A stretch of 64,000 nt of DNA, taken from positions 62,001 to 126,000 of the forward strand of contig NZ_JOHS01000019.1 of the NCBI RefSeq assembly GCF_000725625.1, given 5' to 3'. The notes beneath the pieces were generated by a model, which saw only the letters and a program-made list of their open reading frames with translations, searched no databases and was not told the DNA's origin. Of this stretch, positions 43,617 to 52,082 are shown piece by piece (the first letter of the stretch is position 1; the number at the start of each line of letters is the position of its first letter). A program made the translations under genes and the position numbers. This DNA is from Streptomyces sp. NRRL F-6676 (GTDB lineage: Bacteria > Actinomycetota > Actinomycetes > Streptomycetales > Streptomycetaceae).

Positions 43617-45298
43617 GCGCCCTCACCTCCCGCCGAAGCCGCACCGCCCGGCGCTCCCGCGGCCGCCCTCACCGTAGGCAACGGCAGCCGCGCCTCGAAC
43701 TCCGCCCCGCCCCCGTCCGCCCGCGCCACCGACAGCCGCCCCGCGTGCCGCTGCACGGTCTGACGCACCAGGGCGAGCCCCAGGCCGCGTCCGCCGGGAC
43801 CGGCCGGCTTGGTCGACCAGCCGCGCCGGAACACCGCCTCCGCGTGCTCCGGATCCACCCCGGCCCCCGTGTCCGCGACCCGCAGCACCAGCGCGGGACC
43901 GTCCGTGTCGTCGGTGTGTGCCGTCACGGTCACCCGCGCGCCCACCGAGCCCTGCGCCGCGTCGACCGCGTTGTCGATCAGGTTGCCGAGGATCGTCACC
44001 AGGTCGCGGGGCGGCAGGGACGGCGGCAGGAGCCCGTCGTCGATGCCGCTGTCCTCGCTGACCACCAGCTCCACGCCCCGCTCGTTGGCCAGCGCCGCCT
44101 TGCCGAGCAGCAGCGCGGCCAGCACCGGCTCGCTGACGGCGGCGACGACCTGGTCGGTGAGTTCCTGGGCCAGCTCCAGCTCGGCGGTGGCGAAGTCGAC
44201 GGCCTCCTCCGCGCGGCCCAGCTCGATCAGCGAGACCACCGTGTGCAGCCGGTTGGCCGCCTCGTGCGCCTGCGAGCGCAGCGCCAGCGTGAAGCCGCGC
44301 TCCGAGTCCAGCTCGCCCATCAGGGACTGCAACTCGGTGACGTCCCGCAGGGTCACCACCGTGCCCCGGCGCTCCCCGCCGGAGACGGGGGAGGTGTTCA
44401 CCGCCAGTACCCGGTCGGCCGTCAGATGGATCTCGTCCACCCGCGGCTGCGACGACAGCAGCGCCCCCGTCAGCGGCGCCGGCAGCCCCAGCTCGGCCAC
44501 CGACCGCCCGACCACCTCGCCGCGCACCCCGAGCAGCTCCCGCCCGCCGTCGTTGATGAGCGCCACCCGGTACTGCCCGTCCAGCATCAGCAGCCCCTCG
44601 CGCACCGCGTGCAGCGCCGCCTCGTGGTAGTCGTGCATCCGGCTCAGCTCGGCGGCGTTCATCCCGTGGGTGGAGCGCCGCAGCCGCGCGTTGATCACGT
44701 AGGTGCCGACGGCACCCAGTGCCAGCGCCCCGCCGGCCGCCCCGGCGAGCGTGGTGACCTGGTCGTGGATGCGCCGGGAGATCGCCTCCACCCGTATCCC
44801 GGCGCTGACCAGGCCGACGATCTCGCCGTGGTCCCGGATCGGGGTGACGGCGCGTACGGACAGCCCCAGCGTGCCCTTGTACGTCTCGGTGAAGGTGTGC
44901 CCCGCGAGCGCCGGGGCGGTGTTGCCGACGAACTTCCTCCCGATCAGGTCCGGGGTGGGGTGGGTCCAGCGGATGGCCCGCGGGTCCATGATCGTCACGA
45001 AGTCCACGCCGGTGTGCCGCTGGACGCGCAGCGCGTACGGCTGGAGCGTCCTCGACGGGTCCGGGGTGCGGATCGCCGCCCGTACGGAGGGGGAGTCGGC
45101 CACCGAGCGGGTCACGGCGAGCGCCTGCCGGGTCGCCGCCTCCGTGGCCTGATCCCGATCACTGAGGTAGGTGAACAGCGCGTAGCCGCCGACCAGCACC
45201 GCGACCAGTACCGCCTGCATGGCGAAGAGCTGCCCGGCCAGGCTGCGGGGCCTGGGGAGGCGGGCGAGCACGCCGCTGAGAGTGGCTGGAAGGGGCAT
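43613..45298 (-). CDS. DcuS/CitA-type sensor histidine kinase
   Basis: 561 residues. It has a transmembrane helix near 25-45 (MQAVLVAVLVGGYALFTYL), a periplasmic-side sCache-like domain (about 50-175), a second helix (LAGAAGGALALGAVGTYVI), a PAS domain, and a kinase core. The phospho-acceptor His lies in RSQAHEAANRLHTVVSLIE, the pattern of CitA/DcuS kinases. ATPase motifs are DNAVDAA, DTGAGV and GGRGLGLALV. The start is ATG at 45298. It is divergent from dctA across 145 bases, so it should sense C4-dicarboxylates and switch on that transporter. Confidence 0.92.
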   Translation of the reverse strand: MPLPATLSGVLARLPRPRSLAGQLFAMQAVLVAVLVGGYALFTYLSDRDQATEAATRQALAVTRSVADSPSVRAAIRTPDPSRTLQPYALRVQRHTGVDFVTIMDPRAIRWTHPTPDLIGRKFVGNTAPALAGHTFTETYKGTLGLSVRAVTPIRDHGEIVGLVSAGIRVEAISRRIHDQVTTLAGAAGGALALGAVGTYVINARLRRSTHGMNAAELSRMHDYHEAALHAVREGLLMLDGQYRVALINDGGRELLGVRGEVVGRSVAELGLPAPLTGALLSSQPRVDEIHLTADRVLAVNTSPVSGGERRGTVVTLRDVTELQSLMGELDSERGFTLALRSQAHEAANRLHTVVSLIELGRAEEAVDFATAELELAQELTDQVVAAVSEPVLAALLLGKAALANERGVELVVSEDSGIDDGLLPPSLPPRDLVTILGNLIDNAVDAAQGSVGARVTVTAHTDDTDGPALVLRVADTGAGVDPEHAEAVFRRGWSTKPAGPGGRGLGLALVRQTVQRHAGRLSVARADGGGAEFEARLPLPTVRAAAGAPGGAASAGGEGA

Positions 45299-45442
45299 GC
45301 CGCCAGTGTGCCTCTCGGTGTAAGCGTGAACTAAATGAACGGAAGCGTGACCGCCCTCACAGCGCCGGGAGATAGTCGCCGCATCCCCCGGACGTGAGCC
45401 GCACGCCGGTGATGCCGACGACGTCGTCAAAGGAGGGCAGCA

Positions 45443-46828
45443 GTGTCCAGCACCCCCGACACGGCACCTGCCGCACCCGCCAGCAAGCGGGACCGCACCC
45501 ACTACCTCTACCTCGCGGTGATCGCCGCGGTGGTGCTCGGCGTCGCCGTCGGGTTCCTCGCACCGGACTTCGCCAAGGAGCTGAAGCCGATCGGGACCGG
45601 CTTCGTCAACCTGATCAAGATGATGATCTCGCCGATCATCTTCTGCACGATCGTGCTCGGCGTCGGCTCGGTCCGCAAGGCGGCGAAGGTCGGCAAGGTC
45701 GGCGGGCTCGCGCTCGGCTACTTCATCGTGATGTCGTTCGTCGCGCTGGCGATCGGCCTCGTGGTCGGCAACCTCGTCCACCCCGGCAGCGGCATGCACC
45801 TGACCGAGGCGGTCAAGGGCGTCGGCCACGACCAGGCGGCGGCCGCGGCCGAGGGACCCGTAGACTTCGTCCTCGGCATCATCCCGACCAGCCTGGTCTC
45901 CGCGTTCACCGAGGGCCAGGTGCTCCAGACGCTGCTGGTCGCGCTCCTCGTCGGCTTCGCGCTCCAGGCCCTGGGCAACGCCGGGCAGCCGGTGCTGCGC
46001 GGCATCGAGCACATCCAGCGGCTGGTCTTCCGCGTCCTGTCCATGATCATGTGGGCGGCGCCGGTCGGCGCGTTCGGGGCGATGGCGGCCGTCGTCGGCG
46101 AGACCGGCGTGGACGCGCTGAAGGCGCTCGCGACGATCATGCTCGGCTTCTACGCGACCTGTGTGCTGTTCGTCTTCGTCGTGCTCGGCGCGATGGTGCG
46201 GGTGGTCGCCGGGGTGAACATCTTCCAGCTCTTCAAGTACCTGGGCCGGGAGTTCCTGCTGATCCTGTCCACCTCGTCGTCGGAGTCCGCGCTGCCGCGG
46301 CTCATCGCGAAGATGGAGCACCTGGGCGTGAGCCGGCCGGTCGTCGGCATCACCGTGCCGACCGGCTACTCCTTCAACCTCGACGGCACGATGATCTACC
46401 TGACGATGGCGTCGCTGTTCATCGCCGACGCGATGGACCAGCCGCTGGCCATCGGGCAGCAGATCACCCTGCTGCTGTTCATGATGGTCGCGTCCAAGGG
46501 CGCGGCGGGTGTCACCGGGGCGGGGCTCGCCACGCTGGCGGGCGCCCTTCAGTCCCACAAGCCGGCGCTCGTCGACGGCGTCGGCCTCATCGTCGGCATC
46601 GACCGCTTCATGAGCGAGGCGCGGGCGCTGACGAACTTCGCGGGGAACGCGGTGGCGACGCTGCTGATCGGGACGTGGACGGGGGAGGTCGACAAGGAGC
46701 GGGTCGACCGGGTGCTGGCCGGCGACCTCCCCTTCGACGAGCGGCTGCTCGTCGACAGCGGGGATTCCGCGCCGGCGGGCGCGGCGGAGCCGCGGGAGGA
46801 CGGCGAGAAGGAGCTGGCCAAGGCGTGA
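45443..46828 (+). CDS. dctA: C4-dicarboxylate:cation symporter DctA
   Basis: 461 residues with eight or more membrane segments. The SSSESALPRLI serine-rich motif and TVPTGYSFNLDGTMIYLT, both hallmarks of the DAACS family, are intact. It imports succinate, fumarate and malate with protons or sodium. GTG at 45443 has AGGAGG nearby. It is divergent from the DcuSR-like pair, the usual control arrangement. Confidence 0.95.
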   Translation: MSSTPDTAPAAPASKRDRTHYLYLAVIAAVVLGVAVGFLAPDFAKELKPIGTGFVNLIKMMISPIIFCTIVLGVGSVRKAAKVGKVGGLALGYFIVMSFVALAIGLVVGNLVHPGSGMHLTEAVKGVGHDQAAAAAEGPVDFVLGIIPTSLVSAFTEGQVLQTLLVALLVGFALQALGNAGQPVLRGIEHIQRLVFRVLSMIMWAAPVGAFGAMAAVVGETGVDALKALATIMLGFYATCVLFVFVVLGAMVRVVAGVNIFQLFKYLGREFLLILSTSSSESALPRLIAKMEHLGVSRPVVGITVPTGYSFNLDGTMIYLTMASLFIADAMDQPLAIGQQITLLLFMMVASKGAAGVTGAGLATLAGALQSHKPALVDGVGLIVGIDRFMSEARALTNFAGNAVATLLIGTWTGEVDKERVDRVLAGDLPFDERLLVDSGDSAPAGAAEPREDGEKELAKA

Positions 46829-46844
46829 GGGATGGGCGGCGGCC

Positions 46845-46950
46845 CGGGGTGGGTTTTCGCCCCCGCCGCCCCTACCCTCCCCCAAGCTCTCAACTTCGTT
46901 CGAGCAGGGGGGACCCCCATCGTCCCTTCAAGGGGCTCCGCCCCTTGGAG
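46845..46950. repeat. extragenic repeat abutting merR leader
   Basis: The gap of 130 bases contains CGCCCCCGCCGCCCCTACCC, a short CAAGCTCTCAACTTCGTTCG insert, and CAAGGGGCTCCGCCCCTTGG. The hairpin AAGGGGCTCCGCCCCTT ends right at the merR ribosome site (TTGGAG), so it may lie in the mRNA leader. Confidence 0.55.
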
Positions 46951-46958
46951 TCATTCCC

Positions 46959-47387
46959 ATGCGAATCGGCGAACTGGCGGCACGCACCGGCACGACCACC
47001 CGCACCCTCCGCTACTACGAATCCCGCGGCCTGCTCCCCGCCCGCCGCGGCGACAACGGCTACCGCACCTACGACGAGGCCGACCTCACCCTCCTCCGTC
47101 AGATCAGGACCCTCCAGGACTTCGGGTTCGACCTCGAGGAGACCCGTCCCTTCGTGGAGTGCCTGCGCGCCGGCCACCCGTCCGGCGACGCCTGCCCCGC
47201 CTCGCTCGCCGTCTACCGCCGCAAACTCGCCGAGCTCGACACCCTCATCGACGAGCTCGGCGCCGTACGCCGAAAGGTCGCCGGCGAGCTGGAACGGGCC
47301 GAACGGACCCGCGACCGGCTGTCGGTCGAAGCGGACGTTCCGGGCGGCCCGGAACCCGTGTGCGAACTGGGAGGACAGACATCGTGA
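46959..47387 (+). CDS. MerR-family transcriptional regulator
   Basis: 142 residues. The N-terminal MerR HTH is MRIGELAARTGTTTRTLRYY followed by ESRGLLPARRGDNGYRTYDE. A dimerisation helix follows. Cys residues in PFVECLRAG and DACPASL could bind metal or sense redox state. It overlaps the thioredoxin gene by four bases, so redox control of that operon is likely. ATG at 46959 has GGAG nine bases upstream. Confidence 0.9.
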   Translation: MRIGELAARTGTTTRTLRYYESRGLLPARRGDNGYRTYDEADLTLLRQIRTLQDFGFDLEETRPFVECLRAGHPSGDACPASLAVYRRKLAELDTLIDELGAVRRKVAGELERAERTRDRLSVEADVPGGPEPVCELGGQTS

Positions 47388-47722
47388 TCAAGGCAGCCGG
47401 CGTCACAGAGGTGACGGACGCGGACTTCACGGAACAGGTCATCGAGGCGGAACTGCCGGTACTCGTGGAGTTCACCGCCGACTGGTGCCCCCCGTGCCGC
47501 CAGATGGGCCCGGTGCTCAGCGCACTCGCCGACGAGGAGAGCGGCCGGCTCAAGGTCGTGCAGCTCGACGTGGACACCAACCCGGAGACCACCCACGCCT
47601 ACCGGGTGCTGTCCATGCCGACCTTCATGGTCTTCCGCGACGGCGAGCCGGTGCGCTCCATGGTGGGGGCGAGGCCGGGGCGCCGACTGCGCGAGGAACT
47701 CGCGGACGCGGACGTGCTGTGA
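47384..47722 (+). CDS. trxA: thioredoxin
   Basis: 112 residues of typical thioredoxin. Active site WCPPC in FTADWCPPCRQM is a variant of the usual WCGPC. The cis-Pro motif is VLSMPTFMVF. It reduces protein disulfides. GTG at 47384 overlaps the merR stop; GGAGG lies about eight bases upstream. Control by the co-transcribed MerR protein is expected. Confidence 0.92.
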   Translation: MIKAAGVTEVTDADFTEQVIEAELPVLVEFTADWCPPCRQMGPVLSALADEESGRLKVVQLDVDTNPETTHAYRVLSMPTFMVFRDGEPVRSMVGARPGRRLREELADADVL

Positions 47723-47766
47723 GGTGACGTAGAGGCGGGTGACGTACCGGCGTACAGGCAGCACAA

Positions 47767-47800
47767 GAAATCCCCCGGGCGATTGCGCCCGGGGGATTTC
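47767..47800. terminator. perfect hairpin terminator
   Basis: A 15-bp perfect stem (GAAATCCCCCGGGCG and complement) with a four-base loop, ATTG, 45 bases after the thioredoxin stop. The 3' arm ends in ATTTC. This is one of the clearest terminators here. It insulates the helicase gene from the merR-trx operon. Confidence 0.85.
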
Positions 47801-47886
47801 TCTGCGTATATTCAATGGTTCGCGACTTTACGAGGCGAAGGTCGCGGAAGTATTGATGACGCCATCCTATCCGGCCGGGAGCGGAA

Positions 47887-50184
47887 TTGTCAAACACGGG
47901 ATCGCAAACAGGATCGCGCACGGGAGCGCACGCGGATTTCACCGACCAGGAAATGCGCCGTGAGCAGGAATTCATGGACGACCTGTACGCGCGCGTGGAC
48001 CGGCTGCGGGGGAGCACCGAGACCGCCGTCGACGACGCCCTCGCCCAGGGCCACACCCCCATGCAGGCCCGCCTGGAGCGGGACATCCTCGTCGCCGAAC
48101 GCTCCGGGCTGCTGGCCGCGCTCAACGCCGTCGACGGCTCGCTCTGCTTCGGCCGCATCGACCTCACCTCGGGGGAGGCGCACCACATCGGCCGCCTGGG
48201 GCTGCGCGCCGACGACGCCGAGCGCACGCCCGTCCTCATCGACTGGCGGGCGCCCGTCGCCCGCCCCTTCTACCTGGCCACCGGCCACACCCCGATGGGG
48301 CTGCGCCGCCGCCGGCACATCGGCACCGACGGCCGCCGCGTCACCGAGCTGCACGACGAGATCCTCGACCTCGCCGACACCGAACGCACCGGCCACGAGG
48401 ACCCCACGGGCGACGCCGTACTGCTCGCCGCCCTCAACTCCGCCCGCACCGGGCGGATGGGCGACATCGTGCGGACCATCCAGGCCGACCAGGACCGCAT
48501 CATCCGCGCCCCGCACCAGGGCGTCCTCGTCGTGGAGGGCGGCCCCGGCACCGGCAAGACCGCCGTCGCCCTGCACCGGGCCGCCTATCTGCTCTACGAG
48601 CACCGGGAGCTGCTCGCCCGCCGGGCCGTCCTCATCGTCGGCCCCAACCCGGCCTTCCTCGGCTACATCGGCGAGGTGCTGCCCGCGCTCGGCGAGACCG
48701 GCGTACTGCTCGCCACGGTCGGGGAGCTGTTCCCCGGCGTGCGGGCCACGGCCGTCGACACGCCCCGCGCCGCCGCCGTCAAGGGCGGCCTCGCGATGGC
48801 GGACGCGCTCGCCCGGGCCGTCGCCGACCGGCAGGCGCTGCCCGACCCCGTCGTCACCATCGAGCACGACCGGGACGTGCTCCTGCTCGACGCCGGGCTC
48901 GTCCAGGTCGCCCGCGACCGCACCCGCGCGGCGAAGCTGCCGCACAACGCGGCCCGCGAGCACTTCGAGGGCCACATCCTCAACACGCTCACCGACATGG
49001 TCGCCGAGCGCATCGGCACCGACCCCTACGACGGCACCAACCTCCTCGACCCCAGCGACATCACCCAGATCCGCGACGAGCTGGCCGAGAACCCCGAGGT
49101 GTGGTCCGCCATCGACCAGCTGTGGCCGGTACTGACCCCGCAGCGCCTGGTCGCCGACTTCCTCGCCGCCCCCGAGGACCAGCTCCCCGCCGAGGACGCC
49201 GACGCCGTACGCCGCCCCGTCACCCGCGCCTGGACCCCCGCCGACGTTCCCCTGCTCGACGAGGCCGCCGAACTGCTGGGCGAGGACGACCGGGTGGTCC
49301 GCGCCCGCGCCGAGCGCGAGCGCGCGGCGCAGGTGTCGTACGCGCAGGGCGTGCTCGACATGTCGTACGCCTCCCGCACCTACGAGTTCGAGGACAAGGA
49401 GGAGGACGACCCCGAGAGCTCCGAGGTGCTCTCCGCGCACGACATCATCGACGCCGAACGCTTCGCCGAGCGCCAGGAGGAGGACGACCACCGCAGCGCC
49501 GCCGAGCGCGCCGCCGCCGACCGGACGTGGGCGTTCGGCCACATCGTCGTCGACGAGGCGCAGGAACTGTCGCCGATGGCCTGGCGGTTGCTGATGCGGC
49601 GCAGCCCGACCCGTGCGATGACGCTGGTCGGGGACCCCGCCCAGACGGCGGAGGAGGCGGGGGTGGGCAACTGGTCCGACATCCTCGCGCCGTACGTCGG
49701 CGACCGCTGGGAGCACACCCGGCTGGACGTCAACTACCGCACGCCCGCCGAGATCATGGACCTCGCGGCGGCGGTCGTCCGGGCGGCCGACCCGTCCTTC
49801 GAGCCGCCGAGGTCGGTACGGGCCACGGGGGCGAAGCCGTGGATCCGGCAGGTGGACGCCGGTGACCTGGCCGAAGCGGTGGGCAAGGCGGCAGCCGAAC
49901 TGACCCCCGAGGAGGGCCGCCTCGCGGTGATCGCCCCGCGCTCCCTGCACCGAAGGCTGGCCGCCCACCTCCCCGACGTCACGGCGGCCACCGAACCGGA
50001 CCTCACCCACGCGGTCGTCCTCCTGGACCCCCGCGGCTCCAAGGGCCTGGAATTCGACGCGGTCCTGGTCGTCGAACCGTCCCACTACAGCACGAGCGAC
50101 CTGTACGTCGCCCTGACCCGGGCGACACAGAACCTGGGCATCCTGCACACGGGCCGACTGCCGGCGGGCCTGGCGAACGTCTGA
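47887..50184 (+). CDS. HelD/HelR-type RNA polymerase-associated helicase-like ATPase
   Basis: 765 residues. Walker A GGPGTGKTAVALHRA is preceded by about 220 residues with HelD-like N-terminal arm features. Walker B is VVDEAQELSPMAW. A C-terminal UvrD-like domain contains VNYRTPAEIMD, GSKGLEFDAVLVVEP and YVALTRATQ. HelD proteins recycle stalled RNA polymerase; the HelR group displaces rifamycins. TTG at 47887 has GGAG upstream. No rifamycin-associated element palindrome is visible in the 86 bases between the terminator and the start. So HelD-type housekeeping is as likely as HelR-type resistance. Confidence 0.9.
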   Translation: MSNTGSQTGSRTGAHADFTDQEMRREQEFMDDLYARVDRLRGSTETAVDDALAQGHTPMQARLERDILVAERSGLLAALNAVDGSLCFGRIDLTSGEAHHIGRLGLRADDAERTPVLIDWRAPVARPFYLATGHTPMGLRRRRHIGTDGRRVTELHDEILDLADTERTGHEDPTGDAVLLAALNSARTGRMGDIVRTIQADQDRIIRAPHQGVLVVEGGPGTGKTAVALHRAAYLLYEHRELLARRAVLIVGPNPAFLGYIGEVLPALGETGVLLATVGELFPGVRATAVDTPRAAAVKGGLAMADALARAVADRQALPDPVVTIEHDRDVLLLDAGLVQVARDRTRAAKLPHNAAREHFEGHILNTLTDMVAERIGTDPYDGTNLLDPSDITQIRDELAENPEVWSAIDQLWPVLTPQRLVADFLAAPEDQLPAEDADAVRRPVTRAWTPADVPLLDEAAELLGEDDRVVRARAERERAAQVSYAQGVLDMSYASRTYEFEDKEEDDPESSEVLSAHDIIDAERFAERQEEDDHRSAAERAAADRTWAFGHIVVDEAQELSPMAWRLLMRRSPTRAMTLVGDPAQTAEEAGVGNWSDILAPYVGDRWEHTRLDVNYRTPAEIMDLAAAVVRAADPSFEPPRSVRATGAKPWIRQVDAGDLAEAVGKAAAELTPEEGRLAVIAPRSLHRRLAAHLPDVTAATEPDLTHAVVLLDPRGSKGLEFDAVLVVEPSHYSTSDLYVALTRATQNLGILHTGRLPAGLANV

Positions 50185-50262
50185 CACACACCGCTCCCCG
50201 TCTGCCCGCCGCGGCGCGCGGGCGGGGAGCCGTCCCGGCTCCGTCCCGGGCCGGCGGACCGT

Positions 50263-52038
50263 TCACCGGGGGGAGCGGGCCGCTGCCGGCCGACAGCTGT
50301 CGGGTGCGGTCTCGGCGGCGAGGCCGCGCACCTGCAAGGAGACGGCTTCCACGTGTGCGAGGACACGGCGGACCCGGGCGCGCTCGGCGCGGTGGGGATT
50401 GAGCGGATGCACCAGGGGACGGCAGGCCGTGCGGAAGGCCTCCAACGCCCGGTCGAGAGCGTGCGCGTCCAGTGCGGGCTCCGGGACACCGGTCCGCGGC
50501 GCGCAGCGCACGAGCGGGCGAAGAAGGGAGAGCAGCTCTCCCAGACGCGTGTAGGCGACCGCGCGGACAGCCACGGGAGCGACCAGCGAGGCCGCCAGTA
50601 TCCCGCACCCGGCCCCCAGAACGGTCTCCTGGACGCGCAGTGCGAGCAGGTGCGGGGAGAGCGTGCGCAGGGCGGCGAGCACCATGCTGAGCGAGCCGGT
50701 GATGAAGAAGGTCACGGCCCAGTAGCTGCCGGAGGGGGTGTAGAACATCCCGAAGACGCAGGCGAGGAGAAAGACCAGGGCCAGGGCGAGGTGCCCGTCG
50801 GCCAGAGCGGCGAGGCCGTAGCCGAACAGCACCCCGGCGACGGTGCCGACCAGCCGCCGCCCGCTCTGCAACAGGACGTCCCCGGTGTGCTCGGCGTTGA
50901 TGAAGACGACCCATGCCGTGGCCACGGCCCAGTACCACAGGTGGGGGGAGAGAAGATGCCCGCCGAGTACGGCCAGCGCGGCCGCGGCGGTCACCTGGAA
51001 CGCCTGCCGCGTCGTGTACCGCCGGGGGCCCGCGTGCCGTGCCGCCCCCGGACGCAGCGCCGTACGGTCGCGCTCCGCCCGGTCGATCAGCTCCGCGGTG
51101 TCCACCTCCCCCGCCGCGCCGGCGGAGGACTTCGCCGAGCCCTCCGCCGAACGGATGGCGAGTACGCCGAGGCGTTGCGCGGCCGCGTCCGCACGTGCCG
51201 TCCGCTCCCGCTCCGCCGTCGTGTCGTGGAGCAGCCCGGCAGGGGCCTCGTACAGGAATTCCTGGAGCAGCAGCGCACACGAGTGCAGCCGGTCGAGACG
51301 CCGTGCGACTCCGCGGACGCCGGCTCCGCCGTCCGCGAGCAGGTCCGACGTGGCCTGCCGCGCCGCACGGAGACGGCTGTCGAAGGCCGCCCTCAGACGT
51401 CTCAGGATCCCGCGGGACGTCCTGGGCACCAGACAGGCACGGGTGACCGCGGCCGCCGCGAAGGCCAGGGCCACCGCCTCGGTCAAGCCCGGGAGTTGAG
51501 CGGGACGGATGTCGGCGAACCGGGACAGGAAGTAGGCCATGAAGGCGAAGACCCCGAGGTCCATGCCGAGCCGCCCGAAGCGACGCGCGTAGACCGCGAC
51601 GAAGATCAGCACCAGGAAGGCCAGGTGGGACGCGACGACATACGGCGCCAGCAGGCTCCCGGCCGACAGGGCGGCAAAGGTGACGGGAACCCCGGCGAGC
51701 AGGGTGCGGAACTGGTTGCGGGGGTGCGGGTCGCTGCTCGCCAACGAGGTGACCACCGCGGTGAAGCCGCCGGCCAGGAGCGCGACGGAGGACTGCTGCC
51801 GTACCGCCAGCGCGGCCAGGGTGAGGGCGAGGCCGAGGACGGCACGCAGCCCGGCGGTCAGCCGCAGCAGCCCCGGGTCGGCCGTGGCGACCCGCTCCCA
51901 TAGCGACGCTGTCCTCGCTGTCACCGTGGCTTCCCGTTCGCTCGTCGTGCCGGCCGTCCCCGTCCCGGTACGAGGAGGGGGCTCGCTTCGCCCCGGCAGC
52001 CAGTCTGGCCCGGCGCGACGGCGCACGGTATGCGTCAT
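50263..52038 (-). CDS. FUSC-family membrane transporter
   Basis: 591 residues. Two blocks of membrane helices (about residues 55-190 and 375-510) surround a soluble Arg/Ala-rich middle region. This is the Fusaric-acid-resistance/aromatic-acid efflux (AaeB-like) layout. The second block reads VTAAAALAVLGGHLLSPHLW and onward. ATG at 52038 or GTG at 51924 could start the protein; both have GGAAG- or GGGAAG-type sites. It follows the LAL regulator by 44 bases on the same strand and may be co-transcribed. It is convergent with the helicase gene. Confidence 0.85.
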   Translation of the reverse strand: MTHTVRRRAGPDWLPGRSEPPPRTGTGTAGTTSEREATVTARTASLWERVATADPGLLRLTAGLRAVLGLALTLAALAVRQQSSVALLAGGFTAVVTSLASSDPHPRNQFRTLLAGVPVTFAALSAGSLLAPYVVASHLAFLVLIFVAVYARRFGRLGMDLGVFAFMAYFLSRFADIRPAQLPGLTEAVALAFAAAAVTRACLVPRTSRGILRRLRAAFDSRLRAARQATSDLLADGGAGVRGVARRLDRLHSCALLLQEFLYEAPAGLLHDTTAERERTARADAAAQRLGVLAIRSAEGSAKSSAGAAGEVDTAELIDRAERDRTALRPGAARHAGPRRYTTRQAFQVTAAAALAVLGGHLLSPHLWYWAVATAWVVFINAEHTGDVLLQSGRRLVGTVAGVLFGYGLAALADGHLALALVFLLACVFGMFYTPSGSYWAVTFFITGSLSMVLAALRTLSPHLLALRVQETVLGAGCGILAASLVAPVAVRAVAYTRLGELLSLLRPLVRCAPRTGVPEPALDAHALDRALEAFRTACRPLVHPLNPHRAERARVRRVLAHVEAVSLQVRGLAAETAPDSCRPAAARSPR

Positions 52039-52082
52039 GTGACTGCTTCCGCGGCCGGGCGGCCCGCTCCTGGCGGCCGCCG

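Noticed and set aside
45299..46885. Upstream extension of the sensor kinase frame across dctA
   Set aside because: It is antisense to dctA; kinase homology begins at the ATG at 45298.
47801..47886. Rifamycin-associated element before the helicase
   Set aside because: No GC-rich palindrome of that type is present; the only hairpin is the terminator at 47767-47800.
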